Shown: one piece after another, positions 43,011 through 50,932 of the stretch
How the letters are laid out: the number at the start of each line of letters is the position of its first letter
How positions within the stretch are numbered: position 1 is the first letter of the stretch
NCBI RefSeq assembly: GCF_018130505.1
Contig: NZ_JAFCKH010000001.1
Location: forward strand, 884,181-948,180
Direction: 5' to 3'
DNA: 64,000 nt
From: Bradyrhizobium tropiciagri
GTDB taxonomy: Bacteria > Pseudomonadota > Alphaproteobacteria > Rhizobiales > Xanthobacteraceae
Made by a program: the position numbers and the translations under genes
The notes under the pieces: generated by a model
The model's database searches: none
What the model saw: only the letters and a program-made list of their open reading frames with translations
What the model was told of the DNA's origin: nothing

Positions 43011-44162
43011 CTATTCCGCTGCGCTCGCGATCGCCTCGGCGCTCCTGTTGGTGACGACGACCTTGATCGCATCATCCACGCGGTCCCGCGCATATCTGAG
43101 CGCGGTCGGCAGATCGGCGAGCGGAAATGTGTGGGTGTGGATCCTGGTCGCGTCGAACCGCTTTGCGGCCATCAATTCCATGGCGCGGCGCGTCGCGCTG
43201 CGGCCTTCGCCACGGATGCCGTAGGCGTAGATGTTGTTCCGTACGAGATGCGCAATGTCCAGCGTCGCGGCCTCGTGAGGGAAGGCGGCAAGGCAGATCT
43301 TGCCGCCGCGGTTGGTCATGTGAATGGCCTGGTTGAGCGTCGCCTCGGTGCCGGCGCATTCGACGACATAGTCCGCGCCGATCCCGCCTGTCAGCTGCTT
43401 TACGACTGCAACCGCGTCTTCATCATTGATATTGATGACGCGATCGGCGCCCAATTCCTGACCGATCGCCAGCCGCTTGTTGCGCGTGCCGGTCAGGATC
43501 ACCGGGCTTGCCCCCAACGCCTTTGCCACGGCGACCGCGAGCAGTCCGATCGGGCCAGGCCCGATCACAACGACGCTCTCCCCGGCAACCAATCCCCCCA
43601 ATTCCGTCAAGCCATACATCGACGTCCCCGCCGTCACCACCAGCGTCGCTTCGGCGTCGCTCATGGTGTCGGGCACGCGCGCCAGCGTGTTGATGTGATT
43701 GACCGCGTATTCGGCGAACCCGCCGTCGGTCGTGAAGCCGTTGGCCCGGTGACCCTTCTCGGGCTTTCCGTAGTTCAAGCAGGACGTGTACATGCCCTGA
43801 CGGCAGCGCTTGCACTGGCCGCAGCCGGCGTGGATCTCGACGCTGACCCGTTCGCCGATCCTGAACTCGTCGACATCGGGTCCGAGCGCGGCCACCGTGC
43901 CCATGTATTCGTGGCCCGGCGTAAAATTCTTGTTGAAGGGCAGGCCGCCCTGGATGCTCGCCGGCGAGCCAGCATGGATGATCTCCAGGTCAGTCGCACA
44001 GATTGCGACCGCGTCGATGCGGACCAGCACTTCGGCGCGCGAGGGGACCGGCGTCGGCTTCTCGCGCAGCGAAAGCTGCTCGGGGTCGCCAAGCACCCAG
44101 GCCTTCATCAGATCGGGAATGGGCAGATCGGGCGAGGTCGTGACGCCGGCGGGCTGATACAT
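43011..44162 (-). CDS. Zinc-dependent alcohol dehydrogenase (MDR family)
   Basis: A 383-residue medium-chain dehydrogenase. Catalytic zinc ligands lie in AICATDLEIIHAG and FTPGHEYMGTVAALG; the four structural-zinc cysteines are in CGQCKRCRQGMYTSC; the NAD-binding turn is GPGPIGLLAVAVA. It would interconvert an alcohol and an aldehyde or ketone. The ATG at 44162 follows CAGGAAGTGCTC, ahead of which an open frame is not used. It is convergent with livF, and its role in the neighbouring pathway is possible but not shown. Confidence 0.92.
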   Translation of the reverse strand: MYQPAGVTTSPDLPIPDLMKAWVLGDPEQLSLREKPTPVPSRAEVLVRIDAVAICATDLEIIHAGSPASIQGGLPFNKNFTPGHEYMGTVAALGPDVDEFRIGERVSVEIHAGCGQCKRCRQGMYTSCLNYGKPEKGHRANGFTTDGGFAEYAVNHINTLARVPDTMSDAEATLVVTAGTSMYGLTELGGLVAGESVVVIGPGPIGLLAVAVAKALGASPVILTGTRNKRLAIGQELGADRVININDEDAVAVVKQLTGGIGADYVVECAGTEATLNQAIHMTNRGGKICLAAFPHEAATLDIAHLVRNNIYAYGIRGEGRSATRRAMELMAAKRFDATRIHTHTFPLADLPTALRYARDRVDDAIKVVVTNRSAEAIASAAE

Positions 44163-44358
44163 GAGCACTTCCTGTTTGATCGGCAGCCTAACGCAAACCA
44201 GTCGCTCATCGCGAGCATTCGCATCGCCGCTGTCGGCGTTTTCCCATTGCTGCACGGCAGCATTCGCGTCGCAAAAGCTTCATACGCGGCCTATACTTGG
44301 TCGCCCGGTTGATGTTGAAATCCGTATTGCATCCCCCTTGCCAGACCGGGAGCCTCCC

Positions 44359-45366
44359 ATGAAGACCGTCCGCCTTGTCCTTGCCTTGCTGGCGCTGACG
44401 CTGATTGCGCCCTGGCAATCCGCCAAGGCGGCCGACGTGATCTGCTACAATTGCCCGCCGGAATGGGCCGACTGGGCCTCGATGCTGAAGGCGATCAAGG
44501 CGGATCTCAACTACGACATCCCGCACGACAACAAGAATTCCGGTCAGGCGCTGGCGCAGATCCTCGCCGAGAAGAGCAATCCGGTCGGCGATATCGGCTA
44601 TTTCGGCGTCACCTTCGGCATGAAGGCCAAGGCGCAGGATGCGCTCGAGCCCTACAAGCCTGCCCATTGGGATCAGGTGCCCGCCGGGCTGAAGGATCCG
44701 GACGGCTACTGGACCACGATCCATTCCGGCACGCTCGGCCTGTTCGTGAACAAGGACGCGCTTGGCGGCAAGCCGGTGCCGGCCTGCTGGAAGGACCTCT
44801 TGAAGCCCGACTACAAGGGCATGGTCGGCTATCTCGACCCGTCGTCGGCGGCGGTCGGCTATGTCGGCGCCGTGGCGGTCAACCTGGCGCTGGGCGGCTC
44901 GCCGACCAATTTCGATCCGGCCATCAGCTTCTTCAAGGAATTGCGCAAGAACGATCCGATCGTGCCGAAGCAGACGTCGTATGCCCGCGTCGTCTCGGGC
45001 GAGATGCCGATCCTGTTCGATTACGATTTCAACGCCTACCGCGCGAAATATTCCGAGAAGGGCAACTTCGAATTCGTCATTCCCTGTGAGGGATCGGTGG
45101 TGTTTCCCTATGTCGTCGGCCTCGTGAAGAACGCGCCGGACAAGGAGAAGGCCAAGAAGGTCATGGACTATCTGTTGTCCGACAAGGGGCAGGCGATCTG
45201 GACCAATGCCTATCTGCGTCCGGCACGCCCGATCGAGCTGCCGGCTGCGGTCAAGAGCAAATTCCTGCCCGACAGCGACTACGCCCGCGCCAAGAGCGTC
45301 GACTGGGGCGAGATGGAAAACGTGCAAAAAGCCTTCGTCGACCGCTATCTCGCCGAGGTCCGCTGA
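44359..45366 (+). CDS. ABC transporter substrate-binding protein (type II, PotD/Fbp-like)
   Basis: A 335-residue periplasmic protein. The N-terminal LVLALLALTLIAPWQSAKAA is a Sec signal peptide. The mature protein shows TTIHSGTLGLFVNKDALGG, WKDLLKPDYKGMVGYLDPSS and the C-terminal DYLLSDKGQAIWTNAYLRP, the pattern of iron, polyamine and phosphonate binding proteins. It begins an operon with two permeases, an ATPase and a GpdQ-like phosphodiesterase, so the ligand is more likely a phosphodiester or phosphonate than iron. The ATG follows GGGAGCCTCCC. Confidence 0.9.
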   Translation: MKTVRLVLALLALTLIAPWQSAKAADVICYNCPPEWADWASMLKAIKADLNYDIPHDNKNSGQALAQILAEKSNPVGDIGYFGVTFGMKAKAQDALEPYKPAHWDQVPAGLKDPDGYWTTIHSGTLGLFVNKDALGGKPVPACWKDLLKPDYKGMVGYLDPSSAAVGYVGAVAVNLALGGSPTNFDPAISFFKELRKNDPIVPKQTSYARVVSGEMPILFDYDFNAYRAKYSEKGNFEFVIPCEGSVVFPYVVGLVKNAPDKEKAKKVMDYLLSDKGQAIWTNAYLRPARPIELPAAVKSKFLPDSDYARAKSVDWGEMENVQKAFVDRYLAEVR

Positions 45367-45404
45367 GGCAATATGGTGCCCCTCGCCGGGGCACCATTCT
45401 CTCG

Positions 45405-46220
45405 ATGTCGCAAAAATCCTTCGTCTGGCTCTGCCTGCTGCCGCTTGCGGTCGTGACGACGGCGTTCTTCCTGCTGCCGATGGGCCGGCTGGTCATCGCC
45501 GGCGCCGAAGGCCCGCACGGGTTCGCCGGATACCTCGCCATCCTTACCGAATCCCGCTATCGCGCGACGTTGATCAACACGGTGCTGCTGGCGGCGGCGA
45601 CGACGATCGTCACACTGCTCGTGGCGACGATTGCCGGAATGTTTCTGCAACGCCACCGCTTTCCCGGGCGCGCCGTGTTGATCGCGATGCTGACCTTTCC
45701 GCTGGCCTTTCCCGGCGTGGTCGTCGGCTTCATGATCATTCTGCTGGCCGGACGGCAAGGCCTGATCGGCGATCTGTCGAACCGCCTGTTCGGCGAAAAG
45801 ATCGTGTTCGCTTATTCGATCTACGGGCTGTTCCTCGGCTATCTCTATTTCTCGATCCCGCGCGTGATCCTCACCATCATGGCGGCGGTGCAGAAGCTCG
45901 ATGTCAGCCTTGAGGAAGCCGCACGTTCGCTCGGTGCCGGCCCGTGGGCCGTGCAGCGCGACGTCGTGCTGCCAGCGCTGGCGCCGGCTTTCGTGGCGTC
46001 GGGTGCGATCGCCTTTGCGACGGCGATGGGCGCCTTCGGCACCGCGTTCACGCTGGCGACCAACATCGATGTGCTGCCGATGCTGATCTATACCGAGTTC
46101 ACGCTGGCCGCCAACTTCGCGACCTCGGCGGCGCTCTCGGTGGGGCTCGGCCTGATCACCTGGCTCATCCTCGCGCTTGCCCGCTCGTTCAGCGGCAGCG
46201 CGGTCGCCGCGGCCGGGTGA
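45405..46220 (+). CDS. ABC transporter permease 1
   Basis: A 271-residue inner-membrane permease with six helices. The EAA loop that contacts the ATPase is SLEEAARSLGAGPWAVQRDV followed by VLPALAPAF, as in PotB/UgpA-like permeases. It works with the second permease four bases downstream. The gene starts 38 bases after the binding protein. Confidence 0.92.
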   Translation: MSQKSFVWLCLLPLAVVTTAFFLLPMGRLVIAGAEGPHGFAGYLAILTESRYRATLINTVLLAAATTIVTLLVATIAGMFLQRHRFPGRAVLIAMLTFPLAFPGVVVGFMIILLAGRQGLIGDLSNRLFGEKIVFAYSIYGLFLGYLYFSIPRVILTIMAAVQKLDVSLEEAARSLGAGPWAVQRDVVLPALAPAFVASGAIAFATAMGAFGTAFTLATNIDVLPMLIYTEFTLAANFATSAALSVGLGLITWLILALARSFSGSAVAAAG

Positions 46221-46223
46221 AGC

Positions 46224-47009
46224 ATGCGCGATCGCCTGATCTTCACCGGCCAGTTCATCTTCACGCTGCTCGTCGCGGCATTTCTGGTGGTGCCCGCGGG
46301 GCTCTCCATTTCGGCGGGTGTGACCGTCAACTATTTCCGCGGCATCCAATCCGGCGTGACCCTGCAATGGGTCGCGCAGGTCTGGGAGCTCTATGCCGGC
46401 ACGATCCTGCTCTCCTTCGTGATCGCGTTCGTGACGCTTGCGGTCACACTCGTCGTCGGCGTTCCCGCGGCTTACGCGCTGCATGTCCGCGGCGGGCGGC
46501 TGGCGCGGATCGTCGAGGAGATCATCACGCTGCCGCTGGCGATCCCCGGGCTTGCGATCGCGCTGGCGCTGCTGCTCGCCTATGGCGGCTTCGGCAGCTT
46601 CCGCCGCTCCTGGCTCTTCATCCTGGTCGGGCATGTCGTCTTCACGATGCCGTTCATGGTGCGCTCGGTCATGGCGGTGTTTGCCACTGTCGACATCAGG
46701 ACGCTTGACGAAGGTGCGGCCTCGCTGGGCGCGTCGCCGTGGCGGCGCTTCCGCGACGTGATCGTGCCCAATGCCGTGCCGGGCATTCTGGCGGGCGCGC
46801 TGATGGTGGTCACGTTGTCGCTCGGCGAGTTCAACCTGACCTGGATGCTGCATACGCCGCTGACCAAGACCTTGCCGGTCGGGCTTGCGGACAGCTACGC
46901 CTCGATGCGGCTCGAAGTGGCTTCTGCCTACACATTGATCTTCTTCGTGATGATCATTCCCCTCCTGGTCGCGATGCAATTGCTGGCCGACAGGGGACAC
47001 AAGCGATGA
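46224..47009 (+). CDS. ABC transporter permease 2
   Basis: A 261-residue inner-membrane permease. The EAA loop reads TLDEGAASLGASPWRRFRDV then IVPNAVPGILAGALM, typical of PotC-like partners. Its stop overlaps the ATG of the ATPase gene (ATGA), so the two are translationally coupled. Confidence 0.92.
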   Translation: MRDRLIFTGQFIFTLLVAAFLVVPAGLSISAGVTVNYFRGIQSGVTLQWVAQVWELYAGTILLSFVIAFVTLAVTLVVGVPAAYALHVRGGRLARIVEEIITLPLAIPGLAIALALLLAYGGFGSFRRSWLFILVGHVVFTMPFMVRSVMAVFATVDIRTLDEGAASLGASPWRRFRDVIVPNAVPGILAGALMVVTLSLGEFNLTWMLHTPLTKTLPVGLADSYASMRLEVASAYTLIFFVMIIPLLVAMQLLADRGHKR

Positions 47010-48064
47010 GCCCGGCGAGCCACGGCGTATCGGTGCGGATTGACGGCTGCGGCAAGACCTTTGCCGACGGCACGCGGGCGCTCGACCCCGCCACCCTCGA
47101 CATCGCGCGCGGCGAAACGCTGGTGCTGCTCGGTCCGTCCGGTTGCGGCAAGACCACGATGCTGCGCATCATCGCCGGCCTCGAAGCGCCGGATCCCGGC
47201 GGCAGTGTCCTGTTCGACGGCAAGGATGTCACGTCTCTGCCGATTGAGCGGCGCAATGTCGGGATGGTGTTTCAATCCTACGCCCTGTTTCCCAACATGA
47301 CGGTCGCGGACAATATCGGCTACGGCCTGAAGATCCGCGGTGTCGCCCGGGACGAGCGCGCCGCGCGCGTCGCGGAATTGGTGGCGCTGACCAACATCAC
47401 GGGGCTGGAGAACCGGCGCATCGATCAGCTCTCCGGCGGCCAGCGTCAGCGCGTCGCACTGGCGCGTGCGGTCGCGATCCGGCCGGGCATCCTGCTGCTG
47501 GACGAGCCTTTGACGGCGCTCGACGCCGCCTTGCGCGACCGGTTGCGAGGCGAGCTCAACCGGCTGCTGCGCGCGCTCGGGATCACCACGATCTATGTCA
47601 CGCACGACCAGGCCGAGGCGATGGAGTTGGGCGACCGCATCGTGGTGATGCGCAAGGGCGGGATTGCGCAGATCGGCAGCCCTCGCGAGATCTACTTTGC
47701 GCCAAAGGATCGCTTCGTGGCGGAGTTCGTCGGCGCGGCCAACATCGTCGAAGCTCCGATGGAGAAAGGTGAGTTGATCCTGCCGGGTGGACGACTGCCG
47801 GTCGGAGGCGAGACCACCACTGCTCGTGCGACGCTCATGATTCGCCCTGAAAGCATTCGCGTAGTCGATACCGGAGCCGGATCGCTCGCCGGGATCATCG
47901 ACGCCGTCAGCTTCGTCGGCGACCGGCAGCGGCTGGTCGTCAGCGGTGCGTCGACCAAGCCTCTCAATGTCGATGCGCCCAATACGATCCAGGCCAAGGC
48001 CGGCGACCGGATTGGACTTTCGATCCCGCCCGAAGCGCTACGCATCCTGCCATCCGAAGATTGA
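47006..48064 (+). CDS. ABC transporter ATP-binding protein (PotA/UgpC type)
   Basis: A 352-residue ATPase. Walker A is LLGPSGCGKTT, the signature QLSGGQRQRVALARAV and Walker B ILLLDEPLTALD. A C-terminal TOBE-like regulatory domain (TLMIRPESIRVVDTGAGSLA) extends it beyond the simple nucleotide-binding domain. The ATG overlaps the previous stop. The phosphodiesterase gene begins nine bases after its end. Confidence 0.94.
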   Translation: MSPASHGVSVRIDGCGKTFADGTRALDPATLDIARGETLVLLGPSGCGKTTMLRIIAGLEAPDPGGSVLFDGKDVTSLPIERRNVGMVFQSYALFPNMTVADNIGYGLKIRGVARDERAARVAELVALTNITGLENRRIDQLSGGQRQRVALARAVAIRPGILLLDEPLTALDAALRDRLRGELNRLLRALGITTIYVTHDQAEAMELGDRIVVMRKGGIAQIGSPREIYFAPKDRFVAEFVGAANIVEAPMEKGELILPGGRLPVGGETTTARATLMIRPESIRVVDTGAGSLAGIIDAVSFVGDRQRLVVSGASTKPLNVDAPNTIQAKAGDRIGLSIPPEALRILPSED

Positions 48065-48073
48065 GCAAAATCG

Positions 48074-48913
48074 ATGTCGTCGAAACCGATCCTGATCGCC
48101 CAGATATCCGATCTGCACATCAAGCTGCCGGGGGCGCTCGCCTACGGCCGTGTCGACACGGCGATGGCGCTGGAACGCTGCGTGGCGGCGCTGAACGCAT
48201 TCGAGCCGGCACCCGATTTCGTCGTCATCTCGGGTGATCTGGTGGATACGCCGACTGCCGAGGAATACGATCATCTCAAGCAATTGCTGGCGCCGCTCCG
48301 CCTGCCGTTTGCCGGCGTTCCCGGCAATCACGACTCGCGTGAATTGATGCGCGCCGCTCTGCCGGCCGCGTCATTTGCTCACGCGACGGGTCCGCTCGAT
48401 CAAAAGATCGAGGTCGGCGGTCTCGATCTGCTGCTGCTCGATTCAAGCGTGCCAGGCAAGCCGCACGGCATGCTCGAAACGTCGACGTTGCAATGGCTGG
48501 ACGCGACGTTGGCGGCGGCGAGCGATCGGCCGGCGCTGATCTTCCTGCATCACCCGCCGTTCAAGGGCGGCATCTGGCACATGGATCGGCAGGACCTTTT
48601 CAATGCCGACGAGTTGGCGAGGATCGTCCGCAGCCATCCTCGCACCCGGCTGATCGCGTGCGGGCACGTCCATCGTGCCATGCTGACAACGTTTGCCGGG
48701 ATTCCTGTGACGATATGTCCAGCGCCGAACCATGCCGTCGATCTGGACCTTGCCCAGCTTCGGGAGCCGTCGTTCAGGGTGGAACCGCCGGCGTTTCATC
48801 TCCACGCCTGGTTTCCGGGGCAGGAATTCGGTCAGCTGGTCACACACCAGGTGCCGATCGGTCAGTTCGACGGGCCCCATCCGTTCTTCGGAGCCGACGG
48901 CAAACTGCTGTGA
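48074..48913 (+). CDS. GpdQ-like metallophosphodiesterase
   Basis: A 279-residue binuclear metallophosphoesterase. All metal motifs are present: AQISDLH, ISGDLVD, VPGNHD, FLHHPPFKGGIWHMD and ACGHVHRAM. Together with AYGRVDT and PDFVVISGDLVDTPTAEEY, the order and spacing strongly recall GpdQ, the glycerophosphodiesterase of Enterobacter, and cAMP phosphodiesterases of the same class. There is no signal peptide, so it acts in the cytoplasm. As the last gene of an ABC importer operon (nine-base gap), it probably cleaves the imported phosphodiester. Confidence 0.88.
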   Translation: MSSKPILIAQISDLHIKLPGALAYGRVDTAMALERCVAALNAFEPAPDFVVISGDLVDTPTAEEYDHLKQLLAPLRLPFAGVPGNHDSRELMRAALPAASFAHATGPLDQKIEVGGLDLLLLDSSVPGKPHGMLETSTLQWLDATLAAASDRPALIFLHHPPFKGGIWHMDRQDLFNADELARIVRSHPRTRLIACGHVHRAMLTTFAGIPVTICPAPNHAVDLDLAQLREPSFRVEPPAFHLHAWFPGQEFGQLVTHQVPIGQFDGPHPFFGADGKLL

Positions 48914-48928
48914 GATCGCAAGGCCGCT

Positions 48929-49234
48929 TCACCCCGCGGCGGCGATTCCAGCATCACGCTCGATCGAAGGTCGTGCAAACCCCGTGCGATCCGCGCGCGC
49001 CATCGCCTGATGCGTCTCGAGCAGGGCGCGAACCGCCTGGTCCAGCGCCGCATCCGCACTGCGGAGCTCTGTAATGAATCGCGCCGTCAACTCGGAGTCG
49101 AGCTTGACGCGGGTCAATCCATCCCGGCTCTTTTTCCTGTCGAGTGCGCGTTGGATGCTCGTTACGCGCGCCATCTCCGGCTCGCAGCCGAGCATGTCGG
49201 CGATCTCGTGATAGGTCATCCAGATCTGCGGCAT
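48929..49234 (-). CDS. Small hypothetical protein
   Basis: A 101-residue helical protein starting MPQIWMTYHEIADMLGCEPE. The first 30 residues look like a short helix-turn-helix (HEIADMLGCEPEMARVTSIQ), and the rest is a charged coil with LTARFITELRSADAALDQAV. It may bind DNA, but no family is certain. The ribosome site GAGGGAGAG overlaps a hairpin in the leader. It is convergent with the phosphodiesterase gene, with only 15 bases between them. Confidence 0.65.
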   Translation of the reverse strand: MPQIWMTYHEIADMLGCEPEMARVTSIQRALDRKKSRDGLTRVKLDSELTARFITELRSADAALDQAVRALLETHQAMARADRTGFARPSIERDAGIAAAG

Positions 49235-49247
49235 TGTTTTTTGCTCT

Positions 49248-49264
49248 CCCTCTTTTGAAGAGGG
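49248..49264 (-). promoter_or_regulatory. Leader hairpin overlapping the ribosome site
   Basis: Arms CCCTCTT and AAGAGGG form a perfect seven-base stem with a three-base loop in the leader of the 101-residue gene. Its 3' arm contains the first half of the ribosome site GAGGGAGAG, so folding would hide that site from the ribosome. Confidence 0.4.
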
Positions 49265-49616
49265 AATAGGGTGCCGTTGATGAACGGCGGGTTGCCGCGC
49301 CTGATTCCCGGTGCTGACGGCACGCACAGCCGCGTTCTCGGTAAGCGAATTGCCAATTCGATCGGATAAAACTGCGAGAGTGGGCCGTTCGGCCGTCCGC
49401 TTGCTGATCGTGTAGGCAACCTCACACGGAGAAAGCAAATCTCACAGGCTCTTGAGCGTGAAAGACCATTTCATCTGACGAAATTACCGGCGACTCGTCT
49501 CGCGTTTCCGGATCGGGATGAAGGCGGCTGCAATCGATGGTTTTGCTACTCAGCTATTTTTATTAAAGAAATGCATTTTGAGCGGTTCCCGATGGTGGCG
49601 AAGACGGCTGCCTTTG

Positions 49617-49645
49617 TTGCTGTGGGCCACCGGCAGGGCTATACT
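49617..49645 (+). promoter_or_regulatory. Predicted promoter of the Crp/Fnr gene
   Basis: TTGCTG (49617-49622), a 17-base spacer and TATACT (49640-49645). The leader to the ATG at 49734 would be about 80 bases. Confidence 0.4.
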
Positions 49646-49733
49646 TACCTGTGTTTTCATTGATCGTTGGCGTTGTCGGCGTCCGCCCAAGATGGTGGGT
49701 CGCTGGTGCGCAACACAATCTGTTTGGATCACG

Positions 49734-50477
49734 ATGACCGGTGCGCCGTCCATAGAAAGAACTGCCGGTGCGCCGCCGTTTTCGAGCAGCAAGCTCGCGG
49801 TGCTGCGCAAGCATCCCTATTTCGCCGACCTCGAACCTGACGCTTTCGATCAGCTCTGCCGCTACGCCAAGCACGTCACGCTGAAGCGCGGAACGACGAT
49901 CTTCTCCAAGGGCGATCCCGGCAACAGTCTGATCGCGGTGATCTCCGGCACGGTGAAGATCAGCATCTCCTCCCCGGAAGGCCGCAATGCGATCCTGAAC
50001 CTGATCGAGGCGGGAGAGATCTTCGGCGAGATCGCGCTGCTTGACGGCCTGTCGCGGACCGCCGACGCCATCGCCAACAACAATTGCGAGCTGTTCGTCA
50101 TCGACCGGCGCGAATTCATCCCGTTCGTGCGCAGCCAACCGGCGCTCGCGATGAAATTCATCGAACTGCTTTGCACGCGGCTGCGCCGGACCAGCGACCA
50201 GGTCGAGCAGGTCATCCTGCAGGACCTGCCGGGCCGCCTGGCCAGCGCTCTGCTGCGTTTGAGCGACAAGCACAAGCAGGAGCCGCAGGGGCGCACCATC
50301 TCGATCACCCAGCAGGAGATCAGCGAGATGGTCGGGATGACGCGCGAGAGCATCAACAAGCAGCTTCGCGCCTGGGCCGCACGCGGCTGGGTCAGGCTGG
50401 AACACGGCGCGATCGTCGTGCTGAAGCCGGAAACGCTCCAGGCATTGGTCGAAGCCGGGGCGAATGTCGGCGAATAG
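49734..50477 (+). CDS. Crp/Fnr family transcriptional regulator
   Basis: A 247-residue regulator. The cyclic-nucleotide-binding fold is seen in FSKGDPGNSLIAVISGTVKI and EAGEIFGEIALLDGLSRTAD; the C-terminal helix-turn-helix is ISITQQEISEMVGMTRESIN. There are no N-terminal cysteines for an iron-sulphur cluster, so oxygen sensing of the FNR kind is unlikely; cAMP or another ligand is possible. The ATG at 49734 is preferred; an upstream open frame is arginine-rich and probably non-coding. Confidence 0.92.
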   Translation: MTGAPSIERTAGAPPFSSSKLAVLRKHPYFADLEPDAFDQLCRYAKHVTLKRGTTIFSKGDPGNSLIAVISGTVKISISSPEGRNAILNLIEAGEIFGEIALLDGLSRTADAIANNNCELFVIDRREFIPFVRSQPALAMKFIELLCTRLRRTSDQVEQVILQDLPGRLASALLRLSDKHKQEPQGRTISITQQEISEMVGMTRESINKQLRAWAARGWVRLEHGAIVVLKPETLQALVEAGANVGE

Positions 50478-50609
50478 CCGCATTGCCCACGGTGCCAGTC
50501 GGCTACCTCACGAAAGGGTGAGCTGGACGGGTTTGTGAAGCCATTCACAACGGCCGCGCGTGCGCTGCGGTAAGCAGCGCTTCGGGGGACCTGCAATGTG
50601 GAGGAATCC

Positions 50610-50852
50610 ATGCATGGCTCTTTCGACAAGCGACATCAGGACCAGCAGCACAATTATCAGAGCTTCAGCATCAAGCTGATCGCCCTGCCTGTCCTCGTCA
50701 TTGTTGCGATGATTGCGGTGCTGGTCAGTCGTCCGGCCGCGGTCCAATGGATTTCGGATGCCGCAGAGGCGGAGTTCATTGGTACCGATCTCGTGCCTGA
50801 CGTTGCGCCGCAGGCTCAAATGGCCGAGCACGCAACGAAATCCGGACGGTGA
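50610..50852 (+). CDS. Small single-span membrane protein
   Basis: An 80-residue protein with a polar N-terminus (MHGSFDKRHQDQQHNYQSFS), one membrane helix (LIALPVLVIVAMIAVLVS) and a short acidic periplasmic tail. The ATG follows GGAGGAATCC. No known family. It ends before a bidirectional hairpin that separates it from the convergent amidohydrolase. Confidence 0.65.
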   Translation: MHGSFDKRHQDQQHNYQSFSIKLIALPVLVIVAMIAVLVSRPAAVQWISDAAEAEFIGTDLVPDVAPQAQMAEHATKSGR

Positions 50853-50872
50853 AAGCCGATCGACCGCTTGAG

Positions 50873-50898
50873 GTCGTCGCGCTCTCTCGCGCGACGAC
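50873..50898. terminator. Bidirectional hairpin between convergent genes
   Basis: Arms GTCGTCGCGC (50873-50882) and GCGCGACGAC (50889-50898) pair perfectly over ten bases around a six-base loop. It lies between the stops of the small membrane gene and the amidohydrolase gene, where a shared terminator would be expected, but has no T-run. Confidence 0.5.
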
Positions 50899-50932
50899 GG
50901 AGTTTCATGTCGCTCACCTGTCGGCGACCGCG

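Larger units (their letters stand above)
49235..49733. other. Divergent intergenic region with a predicted promoter
   Basis: About 500 bases between a small minus-strand gene and the Crp/Fnr gene. It holds the leader hairpin of the former (49248-49264), an unusually AT-rich patch around 49550-49580 and a promoter-like pair at 49617-49645. No reliable gene is seen. Confidence 0.6.

Noticed and set aside
45345-47000. A 551-codon minus-strand frame opposite the two permease genes
   Set aside because: Complement of hydrophobic codons gives a charged repetitive chain; no start signal or family match.
49518-49733. N-terminal extension of the Crp/Fnr frame by 72 codons
   Set aside because: The extra residues are Arg- and Trp-rich, overlap the predicted promoter, and do not fit the family length.
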